Source of the DNA: Ciona savignyi
Taxonomy: Eukaryota; Chordata; Ascidiacea; Phlebobranchia; Cionidae
NCBI GenBank assembly: GCA_000149265.1
Contig: CH003429.1
Span: 65,582-129,581, forward strand
Direction of reading: 5' to 3'
DNA: 64,000 bases
A program made the position numbers and the translations under genes. The notes under the pieces are model-generated. The model had not been told where the DNA came from. It saw only the letters and a program-made list of their open reading frames with translations, and did not search any database. Below are positions 1 to 12,467 of the stretch, in pieces; the stretch's first letter is position 1; the number at the start of each line of letters is the position of its first letter.

Positions 1-2556
1 CAGCTGCCTGCAACAACAACATTGAAACATTCCGGATCAATATCGTCGATTTATCTCGCAACATTAAACAAAGTGACTATCAAAATTAAAATCAATTCCA
101 CGGCCAGTCTGCTTTCAGCTACAACAAACTAAGTTCAATGGGTATCTATAAATAAACAAGCTAATGGAACTGTTAGTTATTCAGCTAGAAATGTGAGATA
201 CAATTTTTCTTCCCAATTTGATACTAATAAGATTTTGTATATTTACATTGACAATTGACATGCATATTTTGTTGTTTCTTTAATAATGCTAATGATTTCA
301 ATATTGGGAACAAAGCAATTAAAAAAAAACTAATCAACTATTAATTATGATAACTCCTGTTAGACTAGATTTGTTATATCACATATGGCTTACCTAACCA
401 CACTATTTATATTTTTACACTTGGTATAAAAATTGATCTTGAGTTACAAAGTGGTTAAAAAAACACGGATATTAAAACACTGTTTGTATATTCTTGTGAT
501 ATATTCTTTTGTTAAAATCACAGTTAAAACAAACATAAGTTTTGGTGTGTACCTTCTCTGTGCAATTTTGAATTTTGTTTTAAATATTAACTTGGTTAGC
601 ATTTTTGGTATAACTTTGTAAGACCAACATTTACCAACATCTTAAAATAAATTTATTCGTTATGTTGGCTGCTATGTTAGAATAAAAGTTCTTAAAGTTT
701 TAATACAATTACTTTATGGCAATTTTGCGTCAACAATGATTCTTTTGAGCATTTGACATAAAATGAAAAAATGGACAAAAAAACTACAGTATGTGTTGTG
801 TGCCTCATTCAAAAAGCAACCAAAATAATCCATAGCCTCATTAGCTAATGTTCGTGGATCATTAGTTCCCAAACATACACAACCCATCCACACCACACTA
901 TCCTCGTACCTGACGAGTGGTGAGTGGTGGCAGGGGTGTTGGGAGGAATATTTCATCTTCTGCTCCCCTCGGAGCACAGGACATCCGGGGTGGAAGATCA
1001 TTCCTCGTCCCTGCTCTGTCTCCATCGTGTGGATGTTTATGCTTGGTGCTGAACACGGGTACAAATTATTTCCCAACATCGACACACATTGACAGTATTA
1101 TTGCTACATATATTATAAGACATCAATATTATTGAAGGAAAGCACTTCCATGTGCTATACAAGTCAACAACTTCTTATCTTGGTTTAAAATTGAAATTCA
1201 TAAAAGTTTATGAAAATTTAATTTTAAAGACAAGATTTAAATATATTCGGCATGATTTGGAATGCAAAATCAACATTTTTACAAGAAGTATTTAAATATA
1301 AAGTTTCTGTGGTTTAAGATCAGTGGCAACTATAAATTGGACCACATAAGTATCTACAACATCATATTCATGCAGACTCATACAACATATGGTGAGGTTG
1401 GCATTTACAAGTGCAGTGTTATCATCAAATGCTGACAAATAAATTACAATAAAATGAGGTGAAGTGATGTTAAACATTTCTCATATAATTCTGCAATAAT
1501 TATTTCTAAACTCAATGTTTACTGATAACTACATTCTTAGACACCAGAAAACAACACATGTGGACTTGTATTTAACTATCATCTCAAAACAAGGTTTAAT
1601 ATAGAAGAAAACAACACATGTGGACTTGTATTTATTATTTAACTATCATCTCAAAACAAGGTTTAATATAGAAGAAAACACATACCGGTACATGCATATA
1701 CAAGCAACATCAATGTTCTAGCATAACTCCACCATTTTTAACGACCACAAGTCCTGGTCTGGCAACCATTATATTCCTGCCTAGCATGCTATGCAGTGAA
1801 GGTTGCTGGTGCAACAACATTTGGTAGTTGTGGTCAATTTGGTGCAACTCTGGTTCATTAGACACCACACAATTTGATTGTTGGTTGGATTGTAAAAGGG
1901 CAACACTGGAAACAAAAATATCATTTCAATTAATTATGTCTACTTGTTACATGAGAGTTATTGCAGTAAAATTGATTCATTTAATCATATTCTTACGTGG
2001 AAAGCTTGGTTGGAGTTATGTAAAACCCTTACTGAATAAGATAGTTATAATCCATAAATCTACTAAGTTCAGATCATGTCACCTATTTGTCTCGCTTAAC
2101 AACACAATTATTTAGCTAGCGCCTGGTTTCGACTGAACAACTTCTTGGCTAACCAGTCAAACCTGTTACCTGTACCAGTGTACCATGAATAAAAATGTGT
2201 ATAAGGGATATACCCAGCTTTCTGTTTATTTTTAGTATTGTCAATTTTTGTCCCCTGCAATACCTCTCCTTCAATACCTTATTCTAAGTTTATAATCCAA
2301 TGCTGCTATTTTGTAGACAAAACTATTGCTGTTACCCTGTAAATACAACTATTACTGATATGTTTATTGAATTAATTCATATGTTTAACCTTTTATTTTG
2401 GGATTTGCTGTGCATTATTTTCATTTGTGTGTATGTAACATGTTTCAGATACTGGCCAATAGGGTGTATGGAGTTTGCTTTAAAAGTGTACAGTATAATA
2501 CTTCTTATACTCTGCTGGGTTTTAATGCACATAAAAATTAAAATCTCTTATTGGCG
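1..2556. other. Gene-poor AT-rich stretch
   Basis: No exon chain with consistent splice phases could be built here. A short tandem duplication lies near 1.55-1.68 kb. A locally GC-richer stretch at about 714-1085 is open on the minus strand for 123 codons without a recognisable domain; it could be an exon of an unknown gene, but I found no partner exons. Confidence 0.5.
1546..1680. repeat. Tandem duplication of a ~60-bp unit
   Basis: The segment beginning agaaaacaacacatgtgg occurs at about 1546 and again at about 1606. The two units are nearly identical apart from a short TTATT-type insertion in the second. No coding or structural role is visible. Confidence 0.85.
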
Positions 2557-2664
2557 GTAGTACCTCTAATTACTACAGGATCGCTTGGATGAGATAGTGT
2601 TTGGGAAACGATTAGAATTAGTTTCCACAGCGATCCAAGCGACCATGTAGTAATTAGAGGCACC
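2557..2664. repeat. Foldback hairpin, MITE-like
   Basis: Left arm (2557-2590) and right arm (2631-2664) are near-perfect reverse complements over about 30 bp, sharing cctctaattactac and cgcttggat. The loop of about 40 bases contains a smaller gggaaac/gtttcc inverted pair. The flanks carry a similar cttattgg / cctattgg, which could be an eroded target duplication. A small non-autonomous DNA element or a transcribed hairpin RNA are both possible. Confidence 0.7.
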
Positions 2665-2864
2665 CTCCTATTGGTACTTAAAAAACACAACGCACCAAAT
2701 AAAATGACACGGTACCAACCTAACTTCCGGAGGGTCTAGTCGAGGAAAAGGCGTGCAAAACATGGTCGAAATTGAACAAGGGAACATTATACACCTCCAA
2801 CATTGTAGGCTACCTGTACCTGTCACAATATGCAGTTATTGAGTTAGGATGACTTAGGATAGCT

Positions 2865-3147
2865 TATTCATGTTTATCCCCGTGAATGGGAAAACCAAGG
2901 GGGTTAACACACTGGTAATCGTCAGATCACTTCGTCCCCACCGTCGTGTTGCCAGATCTATTGCAATGTGTTGTATATGATAGACGTTCCTTTAATTTGG
3001 TAGAACCCATTAATCCGCTGGGTTCAGGCAATGCCCGTTAAGTGCCTTGCCCAAGAACACAACCGAATAGCTAGCGACCAGTTTCGAATCTGCAACCTGT
3101 CGGCTGAAAGTCGTCGCACTAAACTACTAGACTAACCGGGCGGACGT
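2865..3147 (-). mobile_element. tRNA-derived SINE, family 2, near full length
   Basis: On the minus strand the head resembles a tRNA: a box A-like TTAGTCTAGTAGTTTAG, then a box B-like GATTCGAAAC. A body of about 200 bp follows and ends in a conserved tail domain (about 2865-2950). A second copy with the same order lies at 28987-29272, and isolated tail domains lie at four other places in the window. Confidence 0.7.
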
Positions 3148-3154
3148 TATATAG

Positions 3155-4066
3155 ATTCAAGATTCAAGATTCAAGATTTTTATTTTGGTCAGCATGATAA
3201 TTTTTATAATAGTAACAATCACCATTTTTTATAATATAAATAAAGAGAAAAAAAAAACACAGTGTCACAATAACATTATAGAAAAGAAAACAGTTTATGC
3301 TGGCCAGGGTGACAGTGAAAAGACTGCTAAGTCATCAAGTCACTGCCACCCTCTTTTATTTTGAATTATATATTTGCAATAAAAATTAAACACAGTGGCA
3401 GTACTTTTGAGGAAAAAAAAATAATAATAAAGTAAATAAATATGAAAAACAAAAAAAAATCAATTTATTTCTACATCGGTATCGTAATTAGAAGTATATA
3501 TAGGCTACTATATAACAGGACTATTAATTTTCAAAACCATACACCTTAAGTAAATTTATGTATGCCTGTCCATATAATCTATATACCATGTAAATATAAA
3601 TTAATCATGTTATTTTTAATGTTTTTTTAAAGACAGAAAACAAACTCATTTTTAATTCCATTGGTATGGTTGCCCAATAAATCGGACCGCAATACCTCAG
3701 GGATTGCTTTCCAAGTTTCATATGAAACGATGGTAGAAAAAAATTTTGGTTGGAAGCCAGTCTTGTATCATGATTATGCACATTAGATACAGGGTTAAAA
3801 AATGATTGCAATGTAACAGGTAAGTTTTGTCTGGTTGCTTTAAACATTATTTTAGCAATCTCCATCCTATACACATCATCAATTTTCAAAATTTTGTATT
3901 TAAAAAACAATGGATCTGTATGCGCCCTATATTCACTGTATGTCATATTCCTAAGTATCCGTTTATGGATTGCATTTAATGGCTTAAGGGTAGTCTTAGT
4001 CGCACCACCCCAGCTTGTTATAGCATATTGAATATGGGAATATACAATACTATAATATACCTGACG
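3155..4066 (-). mobile_element. 5'-truncated non-LTR retrotransposon (LINE) remnant
   Basis: From about 4066 down to 3605 the minus strand is open and reads like the C-terminal end of a LINE reverse transcriptase: a YSHIQYAITSWGG block, then a KRILRNMTYSEYR block, then HNHDTR, and finally GPIYWATIP..LK, an order typical of many LINE polymerases. About 450 bp of untranslated sequence follows. It ends in a heptamer repeat (three units of gattcaa on the plus strand, 3155-3178), as expected of a LINE 3' tail. The catalytic domain and endonuclease are missing, so the copy is 5'-truncated and inactive. Confidence 0.75.
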
Positions 4067-4524
4067 AAGTATATATATAGATCGGATCGCAATTTAACAT
4101 TACAAACCGTAAACTTACCATGTCATTTAGGTATATTAAATATCGAATATAGATCCAAAGATTGAAGCATTACACACACTGCTATCTGCGTCTGTTAGAA
4201 TTTCCAACGAAGAGAGTAATGTTCGCTCTCTTTTTTTATTTGGAGAAATGATAACACGGTATCGTCGACGTAAATGTGAGAGACCTCTATGGCAAAACTT
4301 ATGCGGATAATTTGTATCTTACAAGCTTATCTTGTATTTTATTATACGTGGTTCATAAAATTTAAAAACGTACAAAATTGCCGGTTAGATCATTCGTAGT
4401 GCTTCTGGCCGTCAACTAGTGTTGGATCGAAATTGGTCGTAAGCTGGTCGGTTGTATCATTCAGCAAGCCAATCACCTGAACGCAGTGTATATAAGGTTT
4501 ATAGCAATTTTGATATCATATATA

Positions 4525-4653
4525 TTTTTTTTTTGTTTTTTTTTTTACTGGGCCAAGTTTCGAACCGAAGATGGGCTCGTCACTAGGACCGTTTTTTTGT
4601 ATAGGAGTCGGTATATGTATCGGTCGCGTTAACCGTTTGGCCACACGACCGCA
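4525..4653 (-). mobile_element. tRNA-derived SINE, family 1
   Basis: Read on the minus strand this starts with a box A-like TGGCCAAACGGTTAACGCG and reaches box B in TTCGAAAC, then ends in a long A tract (poly-T on plus, about 4525-4546). The same order occurs at 25275-25372 and 35811-35929. Confidence 0.75.
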
Positions 4654-5235
4654 CAAAAAAACGACATTTCATATAATCGACGCTGGCCGTATTCATTCTG
4701 TCATCATCTTGTGACGTCATTGACACTTAAAGCAGTTGTTTTCCGTCTACGTCATTATTTGCTTTATAAAGCTTTGTGCGATTACTTTGTGCGGGTTATA
4801 GTGCAAGGGAGGGTGGAACTCGTCACGTGACCATCTCCCCGTGATGACGTGCGGATGGTGGACGAACAAGAAAGGAATGACTGTTTAGTTTATTCATTTT
4901 TTGACCCAGTATTAAAAAATGGTAAACGAATCAAATCACGACACAGGAACAGGAAAAGACGCCAAAACGAACAGTCGTTAAATTGTGTGTGTCTAGACAC
5001 ACAAGTTAATAAAAATTACATCTACGAGTGCAGTTTTCTGTTTTTTCTACTTAGTAGAGGTTCCGCTGCCAGTCGAGTTTAGCTGCAAGACTAGGTGTGG
5101 AAATATGGGGTCGGAACGGAGATTTATGTACCAGTTATAGACAATTAGAGACGTTAAAAAACCCGTGTCCCCACAGGTTTATACTAATACTAAAGAAAAG
5201 TGTCAATCATACACATCACAGAGAAATAGCTCCCG

Positions 5236-5310
5236 TAACCCCGACGGTGGGCAAGACGCAATCTGACGATTGCCCTTGTGGTAACTAGTCCCTTTCATGC
5301 CCAATCAAAA
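5236..5310 (+). mobile_element. SINE family 2 tail fragment
   Basis: Contains the shared string around cccgacggtgggc, then tctgacgattgcc and a diverged tail, in the same order as the tail domain of the longer copies. The tRNA-like head is absent. Confidence 0.6.
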
Positions 5311-7092
5311 GGTGTAATGGATAAAACCAATATATATATATTATATATGTTACAATATATGTTACCGGAGAAATAATGTATGTCTATGTATGTGTTTTGT
5401 TTTAGCGAGATCCCTTAACACTTAAGAATCGATTAAACTAATCGAAACATGGGTAAAATCCTCCTGTAGAGGCCGATATTCTTAGTTTTACGATTTAAAA
5501 CTAAAAAGGGTAATTAACTTCAAGTTTCGAAGAAATTGGAAAACAAAACAAAAATACATAACTAAAATGTTCCTTGAAAAACCTGCAATGTCAACAAAAA
5601 GCAATTCATATAACTGTGGTGTCACGTGTATAAAACAGTCGGTCACTTCAAACCACCATAAATCGACAGAGAATTTTAATACGAACAAACCTACAAGCAC
5701 CCAATACCCATAATATTAACTGTTATAAGTATTGGTTATTTCGTTATAGATATGTACTAGTATTATAAGTCATATTCCAAAAAAATGTTTCTTTGATCTA
5801 TATCAAAATTAATATTTTTTACGAAACAAAATAAAATTTCGATCAATGTTATTAAGCATGTTTTATTCACAAAATATAGATATCAAGTTTGCAATGAAAA
5901 CTTGGGAATTCTTTAGTTTTTGCTTGCAATAAAATCTCGTTATACACTTTGTATGAGATATACCATTATGTAACCACCCTTTCGTTTCCGCATGCAGAAA
6001 CATATAACATCATGTCAAAATGGGGTTTTAAAAATAGCGGTGGCTAACACTTGGTTGATACTATCTTTTATTTTTAAGGAATTCACCTAACGAATAAATG
6101 ATGAACTTTAAAAACGCGAAAAAAAATATTTTCTAATCGTCTACTTCATCGGCGTGAGTTACAATGTTCACACGATTATTGCAAACTCATTTGATATTCT
6201 ATTTTTGTACAATATTTGGTAGAAATACAGTGTTTTTCGAAAGAAATTATATAAAAAAAATATTTCATAAAAATATATATACGTTATAAAAATATTTCAG
6301 GACATTATTTGCGATACCATGATTTTTAAGCATTTTTTGCATGTCATAGCTCTGTTGCACTCAATCAAATGGAGTCAAATATTTAACATTCACCAAAGCA
6401 AATGGCCGGCAGGCAGGTTAGACTTGACCAAGAAATATAAATATTGAAAAAAACCTCGTGACTGATGGCTTAATCTGAAAGATTTTGAACAATTTATAAA
6501 CATGTATTTCGTTAAACCAATTTACAGAAAACTCGTAGATTTTTGTGTGCGGCAATGGCAGTGAGTGACATTTTGCATTGTTTGAAGGTGACATGCTCAC
6601 AATAAGCGCATGGAGTTAAGTTAGGCGGTTTGAACACATAATTTATAAGTTGTCCAGTCAGGCATGGAAGTAAGATATAGTTTGTTTTCACCCACTAATA
6701 AATTAAGGAAAAATGCTGGAATAAGCTACGCCACGTATTGGCGCATACGGCAATAACACAAGCACGTTTGCTTCCCCGCGCTGAGTGTTATAATAAACTA
6801 TTCTTACAGCATGTACTTTAACCGTTGCACTATCTTAAGATGGCTTAAGAAAATTTGATCCAAAGTTAAAATATTCTGTACTACAAGCTTTCAAAAAAAT
6901 CATTTTTCGGTTCGGTAACAAAACAACTCTATATCTTGCATGGTGATATTTTTTAAAGTCTTTCGCGTGAACCATTCTCAACTAGATCTTAAAATAGTTT
7001 AAACTTGATTTTGACGTATTCTTGAGTGTTGTGTAAATGCTTAGGCGGCTTAATGTCTGGGCAGTTATGCTTATATATATATATATATATAT

Positions 7093-7127
7093 CGTTCGTA
7101 TTAACCATTCGGCCACATGACCGTACA
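7093..7127 (-). mobile_element. SINE family 1 head fragment
   Basis: Only the box A end is present (gttaaccattcggccacatgaccgtac-like, read on the plus strand). It abuts a (TA)n tract and a putative hAT end. Confidence 0.55.
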
Positions 7128-7138
7128 GTTATAATAAT

Positions 7139-7200
7139 CAGGGGTCGGTAACCTCTGGCACGCGGGAGGTTTTTTCATGCCACGCCGCGTCATTTGACGT
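7139..7200 (+). mobile_element. Possible single end of a hAT-type element
   Basis: The sequence caggggtcggtaacctctgg looks like the terminal inverted repeat of hAT DNA transposons. I found no matching right end nearby, so this is at best a truncated element. Confidence 0.3.
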
Positions 7201-8242
7201 CTACGCAAAAAATACTACAAGCATGACGTAAAATTCAAACTTTCTACTCTGCAGAATAAAACAGTTTTAAGATGTGTAAAGCATGCAAATAAATAGCCCT
7301 TTTTTTTGTAAATATTTTTTTCCTTATCCGCTTACTAATATTAAAATAAAGTGTAGTTGACTATGCAAACCATATATGAAATGGTTGACAGGCGAAGTTG
7401 CTTTCATTATGATATTATTCATAAATTGGCACAATGAATTTAAAAATTCTTTAACTTCTGTCTTTAAAGGTTGCAAAATATTTTGCAAATTTGTTGATAT
7501 TTTCAAGAATCCGTAGATATATATATGCGACGGACTGCTTATTATTTATGTTAATTATATATATTGACACCTTGACAAGTAAAGTGTTTATCACTTGATT
7601 TGTAATTTCACTACTATAGCGCAATGGAGCAAGCAAATAAACTATTATCAAAACTGGCTACTCTAAAAATGAGGATGCTTTCGTGCCCGCCTGTCAACAT
7701 AATATTCGGTTAGTCTTGAATGTACAATGTCGTTATCTAAACAAATGTGTGTTTCGTTAGATATGGAGTAAATCGTTTATAAGGGATTGTAATAAAGAAA
7801 ATACAATTTATGGTTTCTAAACAAGAACAAAAACTGTAATTTAAACCTTAATTTACAATGAAATCCTCCGTTGCCTTTATCTACAGATTTAGTTAGAAAG
7901 AGTTAGTCGTTAGATCCGATTGCACTTTTCTGTTGTTCCCTGATATACAACCAAATATGAAATCAGTGCAAGTTACCAAACATAACTTGATTTGGTTTAA
8001 ATTTACCTAATGTAAGGCAGAACCAGTTGATACTGGGTAAAGTCAGACTACTCTACTTTCTCATGACAATATTCAATTTACAACGGGGAGATATGATATT
8101 TATGTTCATCACCTAGTATGGCATAATACAATGTTGTTGTATTAGTTTTTTTCACTTTGTAGGTATACTTATATCACGAGGCAAATAAAATACAAAAATA
8201 ATTTTGTTGCAGTTGAAAATCAAAAGAAAATCAAGGGAAATT

Positions 8243-11200
8243 ATGCCTGATAAATTCAATTCGAAATATTGTGCATTTGTTCTCATCTGGACGGAGGTTA
8301 TGACGTACACAGGATTTGGGATCAGCCTTGCAGCTCTCAATCCAAGCACACCAGCTGTTGTTGACTTCATAAATGGAACTTATCTGGTAAGTAACCCATA
8401 TCTTCTTTGTTTGGGTGTTTATAAACGCTTATGTGTTGTAGATATAAACATACGAGGCGGATGTGCAAGTACCGCCCTGGCATATAACCATATGTATCTT
8501 TAGGTCAAGCGTAAACAGAAAAATCCTAAATGTTTAAAAATAATATATCATCGAATCGAGAGTTTAGATTTATAATAATGACCAAAACCAAGCAGCCCCA
8601 ACATTAATTTTCTCAGCTTCTCTGTCACCATTAACTCTCTCAGGTTGATTAAGCGCTTGCAATGTATTGCATTTGTCATAAATAGATTTTTGATGTTTTA
8701 CTTCAACCCGTCTTGTCGGATAGCTGAATTGGCACTCGAAAGGTTAGGGTTCGAAAACGGCCGCTTGCCAGACGGTTGTATTCTTGAATAATTCAATAAT
8801 GAAATAATGGGTTGTACTAAAATTATTGAAAAGCCTTAATCAACACACTTTAAAAGCTATGGTGTCCAACCTGGGGAATGAGGTATTCAGATCAGTAGCC
8901 ATGTAATGTCGTTTCCCACGGACAGGGATAGTAGGATAATTTCCAATCCCGTATGTCATGATTCCATTCAACATCTTACAAACGTTTGGCTAAAAGACGA
9001 CGATGTAAAAATTTGAACCACTGAGTAGCCTAAATGTGGTCGGAGTAATTATTGGCGAGAACATACAAATATTTGGTAGTATACTCATAGTAGGATATTG
9101 TTACTCAATAATTATTAGAAAATTAAAATTTTCATTGCAAAATATACGTTTCTATAGTTTCAAAATCACAACCATTTTAATAAAGCTTTATTAAAGCAAG
9201 GCGCTTAGTGTGTCATTTTTTGTCTCGTAATTTTCAGTTATTGCCTGCTCGCCAGTAACATATAAATTCAAGATACCAAATTTACAAACTAAACGGATTT
9301 TACCTGAAAACAAATTAATGAAAAAGAATAACCTGCAACCAAATTCTCACAACTTTCGATGATTAAGCATTTGATAGAAAACGCATGTTCTACAAAATAA
9401 GGTCAGTTTAGAATTCCTAGAGAACATCCGTGTTTGATTTGGCGTACAACGGTTATTTATTATAACTGTATTTGGCCAGCGCGTATTTAAAAAATTGCAC
9501 CCTTCATTTACACGAGTACAGCCTTCCGTGCATTTAATAGGTTAAAATATTGTTTTAACAAATTTAATGCACTGTTATTTTATTTCATACAAAAATAAGA
9601 ATAGGCCGCAATTCGTCTAAATTTGGACGACTGTTTTAACGCCGAGGTTCGCTTACAACAAGAAAAATTAAAACAATTTGTAACATATTAATGAAAATTA
9701 AAACGATTTAGCTTTTACTATCAGCCGTTCAGTGCGCTACATTAAGGGTCGTTTCTATTAAAAAAGTAATGTGAAATTATATTAGACAGTTATAAACTGT
9801 GGTGATACCTCCGCGGATACTTCAGTTCGTTTAAAAATGAAATTAGCGGTATATTAGTATCAGGGAAAGAATATGTATTTTTATGGCACGTTGTTTCCGC
9901 CCTATGAAATAGCTTTTCATAACTGTGAGTTTATATTACATTGGGGTAGTATGAAAAGAAACGCAACTGCTAAACGAATTTTATTTAAACATTATTTTTG
10001 TGGTAGGTATAGTGAAATATTGGTGTTGTGTTGTTACGTAACTTTAGGTTTAATATATTTCCTTCAAATTCTTACAGCACTATGGATATTGTTTTTTTAA
10101 TTAAATCAAAGCGCTTAAAATGTCAATAGATTCAATACAACACGAAAATGTAACAAATTTAATTTTGTAACGTGGTATTAAAAACGGCTAAGTAATGTTG
10201 CGTAAGAGATAATGTTGTTTTTCTCTTTTTAAGTTAAACATGAACGTGAATTGTTTTCGATATACCGGTTTTTAAATTTGACTGATCAACTTTTATATTT
10301 GCAGACGCGCTATTCAGTACCAGTTCCCAGCGATGCCAAACTGCTGATTATAAGTTTAGCACAATCCATGGTGTTAGTGGGGACCATAATCGGTGCCGGT
10401 AGTGTGAGATTCTTCATTGAAAAATTCAGGTACAGAATGGTGTCATTTTTATCTTTATAAGTCTGCAGAAAAACAAAGGGTCACAAACTTACCTTCACCG
10501 TTGATTGAAAATGTGACAAACTAAATTTGGCAAAACAAAAAAATACCAGCACATACTACATAAACATTATGGTTGATACACTATGTTTTTTTTCATATAG
10601 TCGGAAGTTCAACATTCTGTGTGTTCACCTGCTTGTGCTTCTATCAACGATACTGATGGGTCCTGTTCCTAAGGCTACTGGTTCATATGAAGTTCTTATT
10701 GTTGGTCGATTGCTTAACGGAATATCACGAGGCGTTGCATACACTTGTGTTCCTATCTACGTTGCCGAGACTTGTAACAGAAAATCACTGCCCCTATACC
10801 AAGCTCCGTCAGTGTTATTAATATTCAGTGGTGTCCTGATTGCCAATTGTATTGGCCACCCGAAGGTACTTGGCGGCGTATACACCTGGCCATATTTACT
10901 GGCATCTCCTGGATTTTTTTCTGTTCTCTACGTCATTTCTTACGCATTCCTACCAAACACGCCAGTGTACATTCTAAGATACAGTAAATCTGAAGATCGT
11001 TGGTCCGAGGCTTTAAATGTTTTACAAAAGTTAAGATGCACCAGTTCAGAGAAGACCAAGAACGAACTGGCTGCAATTAAAAGAGAGATAGAGGGCGATA
11101 CCAAATTGGAAAAAATTGGGTTATTGGATGTTATAAGAGACCCCCACTATCGCAGACAACTACTAGCTGCTGTAATCGTGATGCTGACGATTCCCATGAG

Positions 11201-12467
11201 TGGAATCGACGGCATCATCATGTACACGGACAGTATATTTGAATTGGCTGGTATCTCAAATGAAAACATTCCGTTCGCAACGATGGGTAGATAACCTTTT
11301 TACAAATTTAAAAAATATCACTCAACACATTAACACCTTAGTGTAATTGACAACGTGAAAACCCGTTTATGTTTGCTTTTATCAACAAGTAGTTTTCGAT
11401 TTCACGATTCAAACAGATGCTGTGTATAGGGAGGGTAACCATATTGGTAATTAAAAAATGTTTTCCAGGTGTGTTCGCCGCAGTCATTCTTGCTTCATTG
11501 CTTGGATTTCCCGTTACCAGTCGGATTGGAACCAGGAAGATACTCATAGGAGGAATAAGCATTGCTGTGTTTGCTCTTATTCTTCTTACGATAACGAGCG
11601 CCATTGATAACGTGGTGACATCTTACATCAGCATCGCCTTTGTTTTCCTTTTCTTCGTCGGGATGGGATTGGGACCTTCACAAGCCTTTTTCTCCCTCAC
11701 GTCTGAACTGACAACCCAAGTCTCAAGACCATCGGTGCTATGGATAAGCGGAGTCATCTTCTGGATAGTTTCAACGCTGATCGCACTGGTATTTCCGTAC
11801 ATGCTGGAAGCAATGGGAAGCTACTCATTTATTCCATTTTCTTTCGTATCTCTGTTGGAGGTAAATTTGACTGGTCCACGCTGTATAATACTTGATCTGA
11901 ATGTAAAAGTAGAAATGTTTTGATTTCATTACTATATATGCATATTATGTCAAATCGTACGAGTAACTCCGACATAAGCTGTCAACATTTCCCACCATTT
12001 CCGGTCAAACTAGGCTACAGCGCGTTTATTATTTGTTTTCCTAGCGGTACCAAAACTGTCCCTTTTCATTTTGATAGTGCAGCGACATTCAATTTTATAC
12101 GAAACACTCGGCATCAAAATTCACATTTCTATGTGTTTAGTAAATATTAAATTGTTTTTATGCAATTTATCAAATCGTATAATTTTTTAAAAAGAACCAA
12201 ATCTTTCGAAGTTTTTTGTCAGCTAAGACATCATATTAGACCAACTACTTGTCGCTAACCACCTACAAACAATGTTATTTATCATATTTATATTCACAAG
12301 TCCAATTTTAGATTCTCTACATCCACTTCGCCGTGCCGGACGCACACAACCGGAGTGTGGAAGAGATTCAAACAGATTTCGCGCGACGTGCGAGTGGTGT
12401 GAAACGAAAGGAGTCCACTGGATCGGGAATCAATAACCCTTCGTTCGAACTTAAAACGGTCGTGTAG
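8243..12467 (+). CDS. SLC2/MFS sugar transporter-like protein, copy A
   Basis: Major facilitator of the SLC2/GLUT-like group, predicted to move a hexose or similar sugar across a membrane; the substrate cannot be read from sequence. Exons: 8213-8386 (ATG at 8243), 10305-10429, 10601-11286, 11469-11860, 12312-12467. All phases join and end at TAG, giving 500 residues, normal for the family. Evidence: GRLLNGISRG then PIYVAE (residues about 126-146), LPNTPVYIL (about 207-215) where the family has PESPRYL, a TM7-like MSGIDGIIMYTDSIF, RIGTRK between TM8 and TM9, and a C-terminal VPDAHNRSVEEI. The AG before the first exon at 8212 could be a cis acceptor from an unseen exon or a spliced-leader acceptor. 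An inverted partner lies at 14514-17415. Confidence 0.85.

Larger units (their letters stand above)
4080..8212. other. Intergenic stretch with SINE pieces only
   Basis: No supported gene. A CRE-like tgacgtca (about 4712) and a TATA-like tttataaagc (about 4763) precede a short open frame from about 4855, but no following exon could be linked. The rest is AT-rich with (TA)n tracts near 5330 and 7073. Confidence 0.45.

Noticed and set aside
714..1085. 123-codon minus-strand frame in a GC-richer patch
   Set aside because: Might be an exon (VVWMGCVCLGTNDPRTL looks protein-like) but no domain or linked exon could be identified, so it is mentioned only under the gene-poor stretch.
4849..5288. Two consecutive short open frames after a TATA-like and a CRE-like string
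   Set aside because: No splice sites joining them and no recognisable protein.
7073..7092. (TA)n tract as possible regulatory element
   Set aside because: Simple repeat in AT-rich DNA, no gene close by.
9873..10100. 75-codon open frame within the first intron of transporter copy A
   Set aside because: AT-rich, not conserved in the matching intron of copy B.
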